Shown here one piece after another: positions 17,183 to 25,976 of a DNA stretch of 64,000 bases. Origin of the DNA: JALZKA01 sp033856515 (lineage in GTDB: Bacteria > Actinomycetota > Thermoleophilia > Solirubrobacterales > 70-9). The first letter of the stretch is position 1. Every line of letters starts with the position of its first letter. The stretch covers positions 186,001 to 250,000 of the forward strand of contig JAWVEY010000034.1 of assembly GCA_033856515.1 (NCBI GenBank), written 5' to 3'. The notes beneath the pieces are model-generated. The model worked only from the letters and a program-made list of their open reading frames with translations, had not been told where the DNA came from and made no database searches. The position numbers and the translations under genes are program-made.

Positions 17183-17210
17183 ACCTTCTCCTCAGGGGAA
17201 GGTCCCTTTT
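17178..17210 (+). terminator. Rho-independent terminator after secreted paralogue 1
   Basis: AAGGGACCTTC (17178-17188) and GAAGGTCCCTT (17198-17208) form a perfect 11-bp stem with a nine-base loop, followed by a T run. It is 34 bases after the stop of paralogue 1 and 107 bases before the start of paralogue 2. Confidence 0.85.
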
Positions 17211-17316
17211 GGGCCCGTGGGATATTCGTCCAGCATCCGCTTCTTTTCTTGGGATTCGCATCGTGCGTTCCGATCTTTTCCCGCACGGTGGTCATCCCAA
17301 CCCGGCGAGAGGCGGC

Positions 17317-17949
17317 ATGAGCAAGAGATCCCGCAGCATTCGCAACCGCATCGTCGCTCTGGCATTGTCAGTCGCGGCCATCCTCGTGTCGCCACCCTTG
17401 GCGCAGGCCGGGCCGCTCTCAACGGCTGAGAACTGCGCTCCGGAGGAGCTCTCCCAGCCCTTCTTGCCCTGGGCCGACTCCGATCAGTACACGCTTGCCC
17501 CCGACGGCGGGTTCGAGGAAGGCGGCTCGACCTGGTCACTCGAGGACGGCGCCGGTGTGGTTGCCGGCAATGAGTCTCATTACGTCCGCGACGCAGGCGA
17601 TACGAACTCACTCAAGCTGCCGGCTGGAAGCTCTGCCACGAGCGGCGCCTTGTGCGTCGGGATCGAGCATCCGACGATCAGACTGTTCGCCCGCAATACG
17701 GGGTCGGCGTTTTCGGCGCTCAAGGTCAAGGTTCATTTCGTGGATGCGCGCGGTAACGCCCACTCCCTGCCGGTCGCTTTGGTTGGCGGCGACTCGAGCT
17801 GGGAGCCGACCCGCCCGATCGCGATCCGGGTAAACGATTTGGTGGATCCGGGCGAGTACACCCCGGTCGCGTTCGAGTTCACACCCGTCGGCTCCGGCGG
17901 CAACTGGCGCATCGACGACGTCTACGTCGATCCCTACCGTCGCTCTTAG
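17317..17949 (+). CDS. Small secreted protein, paralogue 2
   Basis: A 210-residue protein colinear with paralogue 1 over its whole length. Shared elements are SIRNRI in the signal peptide, EELSQPF-PWAD, YTLAPDGGFEEGGS, CVG-EHPT-RLFARNTGS and the identical C terminus NWRIDDVYVDPYRRS. The signal peptide ends about PPLAQAG. ATG 17317 follows GGCGAGAGGCGGC. A tandem duplication has kept both the coding sequence and part of the leader. The gene ends 57 bases before the tRNA-Arg that marks the edge of the genomic island. Function unknown. Confidence 0.8.
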   Translation: MSKRSRSIRNRIVALALSVAAILVSPPLAQAGPLSTAENCAPEELSQPFLPWADSDQYTLAPDGGFEEGGSTWSLEDGAGVVAGNESHYVRDAGDTNSLKLPAGSSATSGALCVGIEHPTIRLFARNTGSAFSALKVKVHFVDARGNAHSLPVALVGGDSSWEPTRPIAIRVNDLVDPGEYTPVAFEFTPVGSGGNWRIDDVYVDPYRRS

Positions 17950-18006
17950 GCTCGGGCAGCCAGGCTGGCGAGGGGCTGGTGCATCCGCGCTAGCCTCTCC
18001 CGTCCC

Positions 18007-18080
18007 GGGCCCGTAGCTCAGCCGGATAGAGCGTCGGTCTACGAAACCGAAGGTCACAGGTTCGAATCCTGTCGGGCCCG
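18007..18080 (+). tRNA. tRNA-Arg (anticodon ACG), island attachment target
   Basis: Acceptor GGGCCCG (18007-18013) pairs with CGGGCCC (18073-18079), discriminator G. Anticodon stem TCGGT/ACCGA encloses CTACGAA, giving ACG (read as inosine-CG). T arm CAGGTTCGAATCCTG. CCA is not encoded. Its last 42 bases recur at 29375-29416. Confidence 0.95.
18039..18080 (+). repeat. Attachment-site repeat, left copy (within tRNA-Arg)
   Basis: From CTACGAAACC in the anticodon loop to the discriminator base, identical to 29375-29416. Identity stops at the base on either side. Confidence 0.85.
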
Positions 18081-18329
18081 TTGAAACAACCGCTTGACCA
18101 TGCGGTTCGCGTTTGCCGCTCTACTCGTAGGCCTCAGGAAGCCGGTCCGGACTGCCGGATTCCGACACAACGACCATCGCCCCGGCCGACACCCAGAGCA
18201 CGTTTCGCCCTGTTAGCTCTAGGTCGGAGGGTGCTCACTAGCTACTCCTAGGGGCCGGAGCGCGCAATCTACGTGGGCACCGTCGCTGAGCCTCACCCAC
18301 GCTGAGGCGCGGTCCCCGGGCCGTTCCGC
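18081..18329. other. Intergenic island end without a recognisable gene
   Basis: 249 bases between the tRNA and the end of the 429-residue gene. No open frame with a start, coding bias or family resemblance was found on either strand. If a remnant integrase had been present it would be expected here, but none is seen. Confidence 0.6.
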
Positions 18330-19619
18330 TCAATAAGTGTAGATCTCTCCCTTGTAGAGCCAATCCGGCACCTCGTCGTAGTCCTTCAATCCAGGGTGCA
18401 TCGCCAGGATCTGTCGCAGGGTGCGAACGGCGTCGTATGCCCGGATCATCAGCTGGCGCTGCTCGGTGAAGAACTCCTGATCGAAGCGGTTGTCATCGGC
18501 TGCGTGCGCCGGCCGCTGCCGAAGGCGGCGCACCTCGCGAAAAGCCGCCAGCATCTCGTCCCTGGGTTCTCGATCATGGAAGCGGATCCGCCCGGGGCCG
18601 CTCCACTCCTCCAGAAGGGCGACCGTGCCCCTTCTCCGCACTTCTATCCGCCCGTCATGACGCGGATGCTCGGACTCCATCGCCAGCCCGGCGGCCTTGA
18701 AGAAGTCAGCGTTGAGGTTGTCGCTCATCATCTTGTCGAGCAGGATGTGGAAGTCCTGCAGCTCCTTGAGCGTTGGCCGGATCAGAAAGCCAAAGCCGTG
18801 CGGGCGAGCGTCGGCGAAATCGCGCCGCACGACCGGAGGCAGGCCGATGCGCTCGCTCATCGCGCGCAGCTGGCTTAGCTCTTCTAGAAAGGCGTCAAAG
18901 ATCGAGACCTTCTCCGGAAACTCGCCGCGAATGCTGGAGTCGAAGTAAGCAGGATGGACTCTGAACTCGCCTTCGAGCTCGCGGGCGGCCCAGAGCTGCT
19001 GGTGCTCTGGCGTCAAGCGGGCCAGATAAACAGGACACACGCAGACGACCCGGCTCAAGTCCTCGTCGTACGCGAAGCCGAATGACTCGAGCAGGATCTG
19101 ATCCGCTTCGCGCATCGCTTCCGACTCGTAATAGTCGTCGCTCACGACAATGCGGCCGGAGGTGTCTTCGGTGTCGTAGACGTAACGCGGATCGTTGCGA
19201 TAGCTCTCGAGCACGCTGAGCTCGAAGAAGCAAGCGGGCAAGAGCTCGGGAGCGCCTAGGGCCAGACGCAGGGTGAACGGCCGCCCGGCGTAGGCGTCCC
19301 GGTCGACCACCCCTTCGAGGTGCGCACTCTCCGGATAGGTGGTGGCGTGGTGCAAGTCATCCTCGGCCAGCCGCTGGAGCTGATTTGCGACCGGCTCCGG
19401 TGGGAAGGCTTTGATGTGGGGATTGGGGTGGTAGACGCCGAAGTTGAGCGAGATCAGCTCGGCTTCGACCAAGGGCGTGAGCAGGGCTAAGAGCTCATCG
19501 CGCCTGAGGCCGAGGTTGCGCAGAGGGAACCCGTTGAAGTCGCGGCCGCCCAGATAGTGCGATGTGACTGCCGCCAGCAGCCGCTGATCCGGATCGTCAT
19601 CGTCGGTCTCGTCGGTCAC
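18330..19619 (-). CDS. Unknown 429-residue protein divergent from the STAND-like gene
   Basis: Not recognised as a named family. The first 70 residues look like a winged-helix unit (LLAAVTSHYL, then ELLALLTPLVEAELISLNF, then HPNPHIKAFP). The middle (about 100-250) is a mixed alpha/beta region with FELSVLESYRNDPRYVY, a DDYYESEAMREADQILLESFGFAYDED segment and a CVCPVYLARLTPEHQQLW strand-helix unit; the rest is helical, ending DWLYKGEIYTY. No signal peptide or membrane segment. Start ATG 19619. It shares a 148-base divergent promoter region with the 1989-residue gene inside the island, so a partner, antitoxin-like or regulatory role is possible but unproven. Confidence 0.75.
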   Translation of the reverse strand: MTDETDDDDPDQRLLAAVTSHYLGGRDFNGFPLRNLGLRRDELLALLTPLVEAELISLNFGVYHPNPHIKAFPPEPVANQLQRLAEDDLHHATTYPESAHLEGVVDRDAYAGRPFTLRLALGAPELLPACFFELSVLESYRNDPRYVYDTEDTSGRIVVSDDYYESEAMREADQILLESFGFAYDEDLSRVVCVCPVYLARLTPEHQQLWAARELEGEFRVHPAYFDSSIRGEFPEKVSIFDAFLEELSQLRAMSERIGLPPVVRRDFADARPHGFGFLIRPTLKELQDFHILLDKMMSDNLNADFFKAAGLAMESEHPRHDGRIEVRRRGTVALLEEWSGPGRIRFHDREPRDEMLAAFREVRRLRQRPAHAADDNRFDQEFFTEQRQLMIRAYDAVRTLRQILAMHPGLKDYDEVPDWLYKGEIYTY

Positions 19620-19767
19620 AAACTGAGGTTAGGCCGGCCATCAGGGTTGCACCGCGACCTTTCGTTGCGCGTCGAAGACGCTCGCGAGCTGCGAGCAATA
19701 CGATCGATCGCTTTGCGGATACGCCAACCTAGGATGAATAGGTGACGCAGCGGGTTAAAGGCGACCG
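19620..19767. promoter_or_regulatory. Divergent promoter region of the two large island genes
   Basis: 148 bases separating the two start codons. It contains two short perfect palindromes, GCTCGCGAGC (19680-19689) and CGATCGATCG (19701-19710), which could bind a regulator such as the winged-helix protein encoded to the left. No confident -35/-10 pair could be picked out. Confidence 0.35.
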
Positions 19768-22700
19768 GTGAAGCTTTCCTCTGGCGAGGGAGAACGACGG
19801 GCGCAGCTCGGACTAGTGCCGCAGTACAAGGTTGCTGCCGAAAAGGTGCACGCCCTGTTGCTCAGTGGCGAGTTCGAGGCCGTGGGCCTTGCCGATCCGG
19901 CTGCCAAGACCCTCGACGATCTGCAGATCATCAGCCTGCGTCCGGCGGGCCGCATCCTCGACGCATACCAGATCAAGTGGGGTGGGGCAGGGGGCGTCCT
20001 CAAACCGCAAGAGTTCACCGATCTGATGGTCGAGCTGGTCGAAGGGCGCCGCGCGGTGCTTGCCGCCCAGCAGGAGCGCGTCGACGAGACCGGCGACGAG
20101 CCTGTCGCTCGCGCTGTCGCGCATCTCTATACGAGCAAGGCTCCGTCCACTGCTTCGCGAAGCAACGACGCCTTTGAAGGGGGCGGCCGGACCGTCCTAT
20201 CGTTCATCGAAGAGGTCTGGCTACCTGCGCAGCGCGAGCTGCTGACGAGCGTCTCTGACGTCGAACCGCATTGGCACGCCTATCTCAATTCGCTCGCGGC
20301 CGCGTGCCAGATGGACGTCGACGAGCTCTTGGCTTCAGCTGCCGACCTGCGGATCGAGACCAGCCGGCAGCTAGCCGAAGAGGTGATCGAGCCAGGCACG
20401 TGGCGCACCCGCGATCACCTGCAGGACCTGCTTGAGCTCCGCGGCAAGCTCCAAGACCTGGTCAGCGACCGGCACGAAGATCACGTCTGGATCACGGCCT
20501 CGGATCTGCTCGATCGGCTCGGTCCCGCGTGGACAGCACGCTGGCATCCGCGGTCGCAGCATCAGTTTCCGATACCCGAGCCGTATGAGCCGCTGGAGGC
20601 GACCGTCGCGCGAATGCGCGAGGCGATCGATCGTTTTGACCAGGGCTATGTCGTCCTGACCGGCAGTCCCGGCTCGGGCAAGTCGACCTTGCTGACACAC
20701 CTGCTGCGCGCCGATGCCCGATTGGCCGCGCGCTACTACGCCTATGTGCCCGACGACGCCGCGCGCCGGCGGAGCGAGGCTGAGGCTTTTCTTCACGATC
20801 TGCTCTTGGCGCTCTCGAGCAAACGCGGTCACCTCTTGGCGCCGCGGAGCGGTGATCTCGGAGCCCTAGGGTCGGCCTTGAAAGAGGAGCTTGACGCCCT
20901 CGGCGATGAAGCGCGCCAAGTTGGCCAGACCCAGATCATCGTCATTGATGGTCTTGATCACGTGGGTCGAGATCCATTGCCGCACCACCCACTTCTGGCC
21001 GAGCTACCCCCGAGCGCTGAGATCCCGGAAGGGGTTCTGTTCGTACTCGGAACACGCAGCCTCGATGACCTGCCAAGCCACGTACGGCAAGCGACGGTGG
21101 GCGCGAGGCGAGTTTCGATCGAGCCGCTCTCGAGAGCGGCCGTGATCCGGATAGCCCAGGCCGCAGAGCTCGGCGAAGTCGCAGAGATCTTGGCAGCGCG
21201 CTCGGGAGGTCATCCTCTATTGCTGCGCATCTACATGGCGATGGCCAAGGAAGTTCCGGCTGAAGAGCGGACCTCCGTTATCGCGTCACGCGCTCCCGCT
21301 TCGGCTGAGCTGCGCGACTTCTATGACGGCGTCTGGGAAGCGCAGTGCGGGTCACCAGAACTGGTTCAGCTGATGGGACTGATCAGCCGGATTCGCGGCA
21401 CCATTCGCTTGCCTTGGCTGTTAGAGACTGGCAGCGCTCCCGCTGACATTGAGCGCTTAAAGTCGCTCGCTTTTTTGTTTGAGCACAAGAGCGCCGATCG
21501 CTGGCGGTTCTTCCACACCTCCTTCCAGGAGTACCTCAAGAACAGAACATCGGAGTTGGACGGCGAGGTCAGCGCTGAGCTAGGGCAGCAGTATCACTCC
21601 CAGCTGGCGCAGCGCTGCCAGGCCTCACCCTCACAGAGCCCCGAGCGCTTCGACCGGCTGCACCATTTGGCTCAGAGCGGGGAGTTGCAGGAAGCCCTGA
21701 ACGTGGCCACCCCCGCGCTGTTCAGAGAACAGGCCGACCGGATGCGTCCCCGGGCCGAGATCCAAGCTGACATCCAAGGCACAGCGCGCGCACTGGCCGA
21801 ATGCCATGACCCGCGTGGGGCGACCAATCTGGCACTGGCCGCGAGCGAGCTGCAAGTCCGCGGCTATCAGTATCCGGAGACCACCGAGTACCTGCGACTC
21901 TTGGTGGAGATAGGGCAGCCAGAGCTGGCGCTAGCCCACCTGGGCGAGATCGATAACGGCACGGTCGGGCACGACCGGCGCGAGACGGCGATGCGGCTCG
22001 CGCTCTTGCTTGAGCAGCGGGGGCTCGCGACTGAGGCCCAGCGCCTATTCGAATCGCATGAGCCTTTAGAGTGGTTCGGTGCTCAGGGTTCGGCCCTACG
22101 ACCAGCCTCGGGCGGAGCTCGGCCTGGGCTGTGGGCCTGGGCTGAGGCCGCGGCGCGCATACGCGGCGCCTCGTATGTGATCGAGACGCTGCGGTCGCTT
22201 CGCCCGCCAAACGACCTGCATAGACAAGAGCGACTGTCGGCTGAGGAGGTCACGGAGCTGCGCTGCGATTTGCTCTGGATTGCTGGGCATGAACTGATTC
22301 AGCTTGAGCGCTGGGAGGAGGCCGGTCTCTTACGCGCGGCTCTTGAGGACCATGAGGACGCCCCGCGCGAGGATCTGGCGCTGCTCGACCTGCGCTGGCG
22401 AGCTCGCGAGCACAGAGGCGACAGCGACCAGCGCTTCGATGCCAGCAATGTGCAGATCGACGACTTGCCGAGGCACGCAAAGGTCGAGCTGGCGCTGCTC
22501 TTGGTCGCAGACGCGCAACCTGAGCTCGCACAATCGATCTTTGACCAGCTGGACCCGCCTGCGCTTCCGGGCACCCAGCACTACGATCATCGCGATCAGC
22601 GGGAATGGGGCGTTTACTTCGCCTATTGGAAGCTGGCCAGCTCAGTGCGCGCCGCGACTGACCCCGTTGACGCGGTGGGATCTCCGGAGAAAGAGCACCT

Positions 22701-25700
22701 GGTAGACCAGGCGCTCGCCGCCCGGCACCTCGTGGCCTACGCCAACCTCGAGGCCTCAGGAGCGAGCGGGGCACAGATCGAAGCTCTGGTCCGCCGAATG
22801 CACGCCTTCTGGGAGACATCCAGCCGACGATCCGATCTCCATCGACCTGGCGCTGTTCGCGCCCTCATCTCTCGCCGGGCAATCGCGCTGGCTGCTGAGG
22901 TCGGCGAGACCCCCCGGATCCAGCGCTACTTCCAAGAGCGATGGGGCGCGCGGCCGGAGGCGCGGATGGAGGATGGGCTTGAGGTGATCAGGGCGCTCGC
23001 TGAGGCTGGCGCCGGGCAGGTCTCTGTTCGTCGCGCTCTCGACGAGTTCGAGGCGATGACCGAGAGCTCGGACTCCTCACCCGACGAGTGGGTTAATTTG
23101 GGGCTGGAGCACGTTCGACTCGGAGACATACCGGCGGCGGAGCGATGCGCCGGCCGAGCGGTCGGCCGCACGCTCTCGCTGAGCTCAGAGAAAGATCTCC
23201 AGCTCAGCACATGGACCAAACTGATCGACCCTCTGCTCAAAGGCGAGGGCGGTGATGCGTTCGCCGAGTCGTTCGCCGCGGCTCTGATTGAGCTTGATGA
23301 AGTTAGCTACGGTGGCTCCCCCGAGGTCGCCGCCCGGCTCATGGTCGAGCAGCTCGCAAGCGACGACCTTGGTCGCGCTTGGAGGATCGGACGCCGGTTC
23401 GTTGAGGCGGATCTGCTCCAAGCCGACGCCGTACTCAAGGCGCTGCTTTTGGCCAGCGCGCCCGTCGTTTCCGCTCAGTGGTGGATCACTCTCTGTGAGC
23501 TCGTGGTCGTGTTTGGGGTCGATCCGCCCGCGAATGTGCTGGAAGAGGCTATTGCTGCCGATGGCGTCTTGGCACGCCAGTGGTGGCCAGCCCTTCTCCA
23601 CCGCGTAGCTACAGAGGGCCGACCGAGCGCCCGCCGGCGCTGGTTTTCGACCGCAGGCGAAGCGGCAAGGAAGGTCGGACTGGATGACCTCGCCACCGCA
23701 GCCGAGGCGGCCGAGCTTGGTTCAGACCACTCGCCGCGGCAACAGGATCCGGAGCCCGGCGACGATGGGGCGAGCGAAACGTCGAGCGCCGAGGAGCTCC
23801 TCAGGGACTTGGAAAAGCATGACTCTGAGACCGATTTCGACCGCAACGTGCGGGCGCTAAGCCGGCGCATAGACCAGCTAAACGAAGCCCAGCTGCGCCG
23901 ACTGCTCGCACTCGCGGATGGGCGGGATGCAGAGACCGGGGTTCGCGCCGCATTGGTCGCGCGGGCTGCTCGTGCCAACGACTCAGACGGCGCCTGGGAG
24001 CACGGGATCCGAGCGCTCGCGGTGAGCCAGTCTGGGGATTGGCAGCGGCATTGGGCGGGTGGGCCGATCTTGGACGTCATCGCCGAGTTGCAGGGCATCG
24101 ATCGCGAGCGGACGAAGGTGGCTGTCTACAAGCGCTTCGCAGCGCTGGCGCAGTCTGTCGAGTACTTCCTGGGAACGGTCGGCGGCGAGCTGGACGACTA
24201 CGTAGTGGCCTTGGAGATTGATCCCGCTGATGCCGCCGTTAGCGCCTGGGAGATGGCGGGGGCGATCCTTCGCGAAGTGAGCGACCTCCCCGGGGCTGAC
24301 GTGGTCGCAGCTGGGCGCGAGCCGCGACAATCCACGCCGGAGGAGTTCGACGCCGCCTTCGAGGCGGCGCTTGAGTGGCTCTTGGGATCGCCGTACGTGA
24401 TCGCCTGGCAGGCCGCTCAGCGAGCGATCCTGGCGGCGCTCGCGCGGGGGCTTGCGATGACTGCGCTCCTGTCTCGCGCGCTCAGGAGCAAGGAACCTGA
24501 CTTGGCTGCGCGCGCGTGCGCGATCATCGAGACGGCCGCGGCCAGTGACTCCTTAGTTGGCGACCTCGGAGCCGAGCTGACAGAGCTTGCCAGCTCAGAC
24601 CGGCTGAGCTTACGCGCTTCTGCGATTGCCTGCCTCCAGGAACTTGGCGCTGAGCCGCCGGTGCCGGTGCCGGCAAAGCAGCTTCCGCCCAGGCTGCGGC
24701 TGGAGCTGCCGCCGAGTCCGGGTCGCCTCCAGATCGCTAGTGGAATACGCGCCTTCGCCGCCCACTTCCGCGAAGAGGTCGAGCGATTGTCCCAGGCAGC
24801 AGGGGTCGACGAGGACGCCCTCCTCGCCGCCGTGTTGGAGCGTGCCGAACAGATAGCCGGATCGGACAACGACGATGAAGCTCTGAGCCGGAGGGGCGGG
24901 CTGTTCGGATTCGGATACCTCAAGCCGAGCGCCCGCGCCCTAATCGCGGCGATCGACGAGGCCGCCGCCACCCTCGTCGATGCTGAGCGAGTCGAGCCCA
25001 GCGACGCCATGAGGGCTGCAAGCCTGTGGCCAGCGTATGACTCCGGCCTGTTGCGCCTGCGGCCCCTCGCTCGCCCTGAACAGATCACTTCCTTTCTCGG
25101 TTTCGAGGAGCGGACTGATATGCGTCTCTATGAGCGGACAGCGGCCGATCTCGGGCGAGACGCTGTCGAACGAGCGGTCACCGAGCTGAACGGTTGGACG
25201 GTTCTAGGAGAGTGGACGGAGCTTGTGATTCTGGACCGACTGCGCCACTACGAGCGCCGCGTCTCAGCCGTAACCTGCGATCGCACTCCAGAAGCGGACG
25301 AGCACGGGCAGCACCTGATCCGCCCCTGGCCGACGGACTCATACCGCCGATTGCGCGTTCGCGGCGGCGAAGGGCTGACGACTCTGCGACCCTCGTTGAC
25401 CTCGATTGCCTCACCGGATTCATGGCTGGCTCTTCACCCGGGAGCGGCCTTGGCGCTCGGGCTTAGCCCCGATCCCGATCACCCTTTGGACTGGAACCTC
25501 GGTGAACAGCCCGCTGTTCAATCGCTGTGGTGGCGCTCGGGCTACACGCACTGGAACCCGTACTCGGATGAGGACGAAGTCGGCTGGGGCTGGCTCTTGC
25601 TGGCGACGCCAGAAGTGATCGAGTCACTGCGTGAGCGAGGCCGACTGCAGCGCTGGGTGAATGTCTGGTCCGGTCGATTCGGTGACGGCGACACCCCGGC

Positions 25701-25737
25701 GGACGATGCGCACAGCACTCAACTTTCGGCGGTCTGA
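19768..25737 (+). CDS. Giant nuclease-STAND NTPase-helical repeat protein, Avs-like defence candidate
   Basis: A 1989-residue protein with four parts. (1) Residues about 1-100: a PD-(D/E)xK-like nuclease candidate with Asp50/Asp51 and Gln68-Ile-Lys70 (YQIKW), as in Cap4/DUF4297-type nucleases. (2) About 280-620: a STAND/NACHT-type NTPase with Walker A GSPGSGKST at 299-307, Walker B IIVIDGLDH at 390-398, SGGHPLLLRIY further on, and the winged-helix hallmark FHTSFQEYL at 582-590. (3) About 620-1720: a long Leu/Ala/Glu-rich helical region resembling TPR-like solenoids, usually the sensor part. (4) A Trp-rich C-terminal region (WWRSGY from 1921, GWGWLLLATPEV). GTG 19768 is the first start after an in-frame TAA and follows AAAGG. 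Such architecture in known antiviral STAND proteins means target recognition, oligomerisation and nuclease activation; here that is inference. Confidence 0.8.
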   Translation: MKLSSGEGERRAQLGLVPQYKVAAEKVHALLLSGEFEAVGLADPAAKTLDDLQIISLRPAGRILDAYQIKWGGAGGVLKPQEFTDLMVELVEGRRAVLAAQQERVDETGDEPVARAVAHLYTSKAPSTASRSNDAFEGGGRTVLSFIEEVWLPAQRELLTSVSDVEPHWHAYLNSLAAACQMDVDELLASAADLRIETSRQLAEEVIEPGTWRTRDHLQDLLELRGKLQDLVSDRHEDHVWITASDLLDRLGPAWTARWHPRSQHQFPIPEPYEPLEATVARMREAIDRFDQGYVVLTGSPGSGKSTLLTHLLRADARLAARYYAYVPDDAARRRSEAEAFLHDLLLALSSKRGHLLAPRSGDLGALGSALKEELDALGDEARQVGQTQIIVIDGLDHVGRDPLPHHPLLAELPPSAEIPEGVLFVLGTRSLDDLPSHVRQATVGARRVSIEPLSRAAVIRIAQAAELGEVAEILAARSGGHPLLLRIYMAMAKEVPAEERTSVIASRAPASAELRDFYDGVWEAQCGSPELVQLMGLISRIRGTIRLPWLLETGSAPADIERLKSLAFLFEHKSADRWRFFHTSFQEYLKNRTSELDGEVSAELGQQYHSQLAQRCQASPSQSPERFDRLHHLAQSGELQEALNVATPALFREQADRMRPRAEIQADIQGTARALAECHDPRGATNLALAASELQVRGYQYPETTEYLRLLVEIGQPELALAHLGEIDNGTVGHDRRETAMRLALLLEQRGLATEAQRLFESHEPLEWFGAQGSALRPASGGARPGLWAWAEAAARIRGASYVIETLRSLRPPNDLHRQERLSAEEVTELRCDLLWIAGHELIQLERWEEAGLLRAALEDHEDAPREDLALLDLRWRAREHRGDSDQRFDASNVQIDDLPRHAKVELALLLVADAQPELAQSIFDQLDPPALPGTQHYDHRDQREWGVYFAYWKLASSVRAATDPVDAVGSPEKEHLVDQALAARHLVAYANLEASGASGAQIEALVRRMHAFWETSSRRSDLHRPGAVRALISRRAIALAAEVGETPRIQRYFQERWGARPEARMEDGLEVIRALAEAGAGQVSVRRALDEFEAMTESSDSSPDEWVNLGLEHVRLGDIPAAERCAGRAVGRTLSLSSEKDLQLSTWTKLIDPLLKGEGGDAFAESFAAALIELDEVSYGGSPEVAARLMVEQLASDDLGRAWRIGRRFVEADLLQADAVLKALLLASAPVVSAQWWITLCELVVVFGVDPPANVLEEAIAADGVLARQWWPALLHRVATEGRPSARRRWFSTAGEAARKVGLDDLATAAEAAELGSDHSPRQQDPEPGDDGASETSSAEELLRDLEKHDSETDFDRNVRALSRRIDQLNEAQLRRLLALADGRDAETGVRAALVARAARANDSDGAWEHGIRALAVSQSGDWQRHWAGGPILDVIAELQGIDRERTKVAVYKRFAALAQSVEYFLGTVGGELDDYVVALEIDPADAAVSAWEMAGAILREVSDLPGADVVAAGREPRQSTPEEFDAAFEAALEWLLGSPYVIAWQAAQRAILAALARGLAMTALLSRALRSKEPDLAARACAIIETAAASDSLVGDLGAELTELASSDRLSLRASAIACLQELGAEPPVPVPAKQLPPRLRLELPPSPGRLQIASGIRAFAAHFREEVERLSQAAGVDEDALLAAVLERAEQIAGSDNDDEALSRRGGLFGFGYLKPSARALIAAIDEAAATLVDAERVEPSDAMRAASLWPAYDSGLLRLRPLARPEQITSFLGFEERTDMRLYERTAADLGRDAVERAVTELNGWTVLGEWTELVILDRLRHYERRVSAVTCDRTPEADEHGQHLIRPWPTDSYRRLRVRGGEGLTTLRPSLTSIASPDSWLALHPGAALALGLSPDPDHPLDWNLGEQPAVQSLWWRSGYTHWNPYSDEDEVGWGWLLLATPEVIESLRERGRLQRWVNVWSGRFGDGDTPADDAHSTQLSAV

Positions 25738-25803
25738 TCTCAGATCCGCACCGAACTACGAAGAACGGGGCCGCCCTCGTCGCTCTGCCGTCCAGGCCTG
25801 TAG

Positions 25804-25821
25804 TGCCGCGAAGGCGCGGCA
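25804..25821 (+). terminator. Hairpin downstream of the giant island gene
   Basis: TGCCGCG-AAGG-CGCGGCA, a perfect 7-bp stem 66 bases after the stop codon. No T run follows, so it may be a transcript-end hairpin rather than a complete intrinsic terminator. The rest of 25738-25976 shows no gene. Confidence 0.4.
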
Positions 25822-25976
25822 TGCGGAGGGACCTCAGAGGGCAAGACCCCAAGGCGATGTCGTGGCCCACAGCTTTCGGGACGAGCCGATCGCAGTCGGC
25901 GGGAGCCCAGCTGCCCACGGCGTCTCGACCGGAAGGCTACGAACCGGAATAAGGACCATCGCCCAGGCCAACACCC

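Noticed and set aside
18081..18329. Integrase remnant beside the tRNA
   Set aside because: Both strands were examined; no R-H-R-Y recombinase motif or reasonable frame was found.
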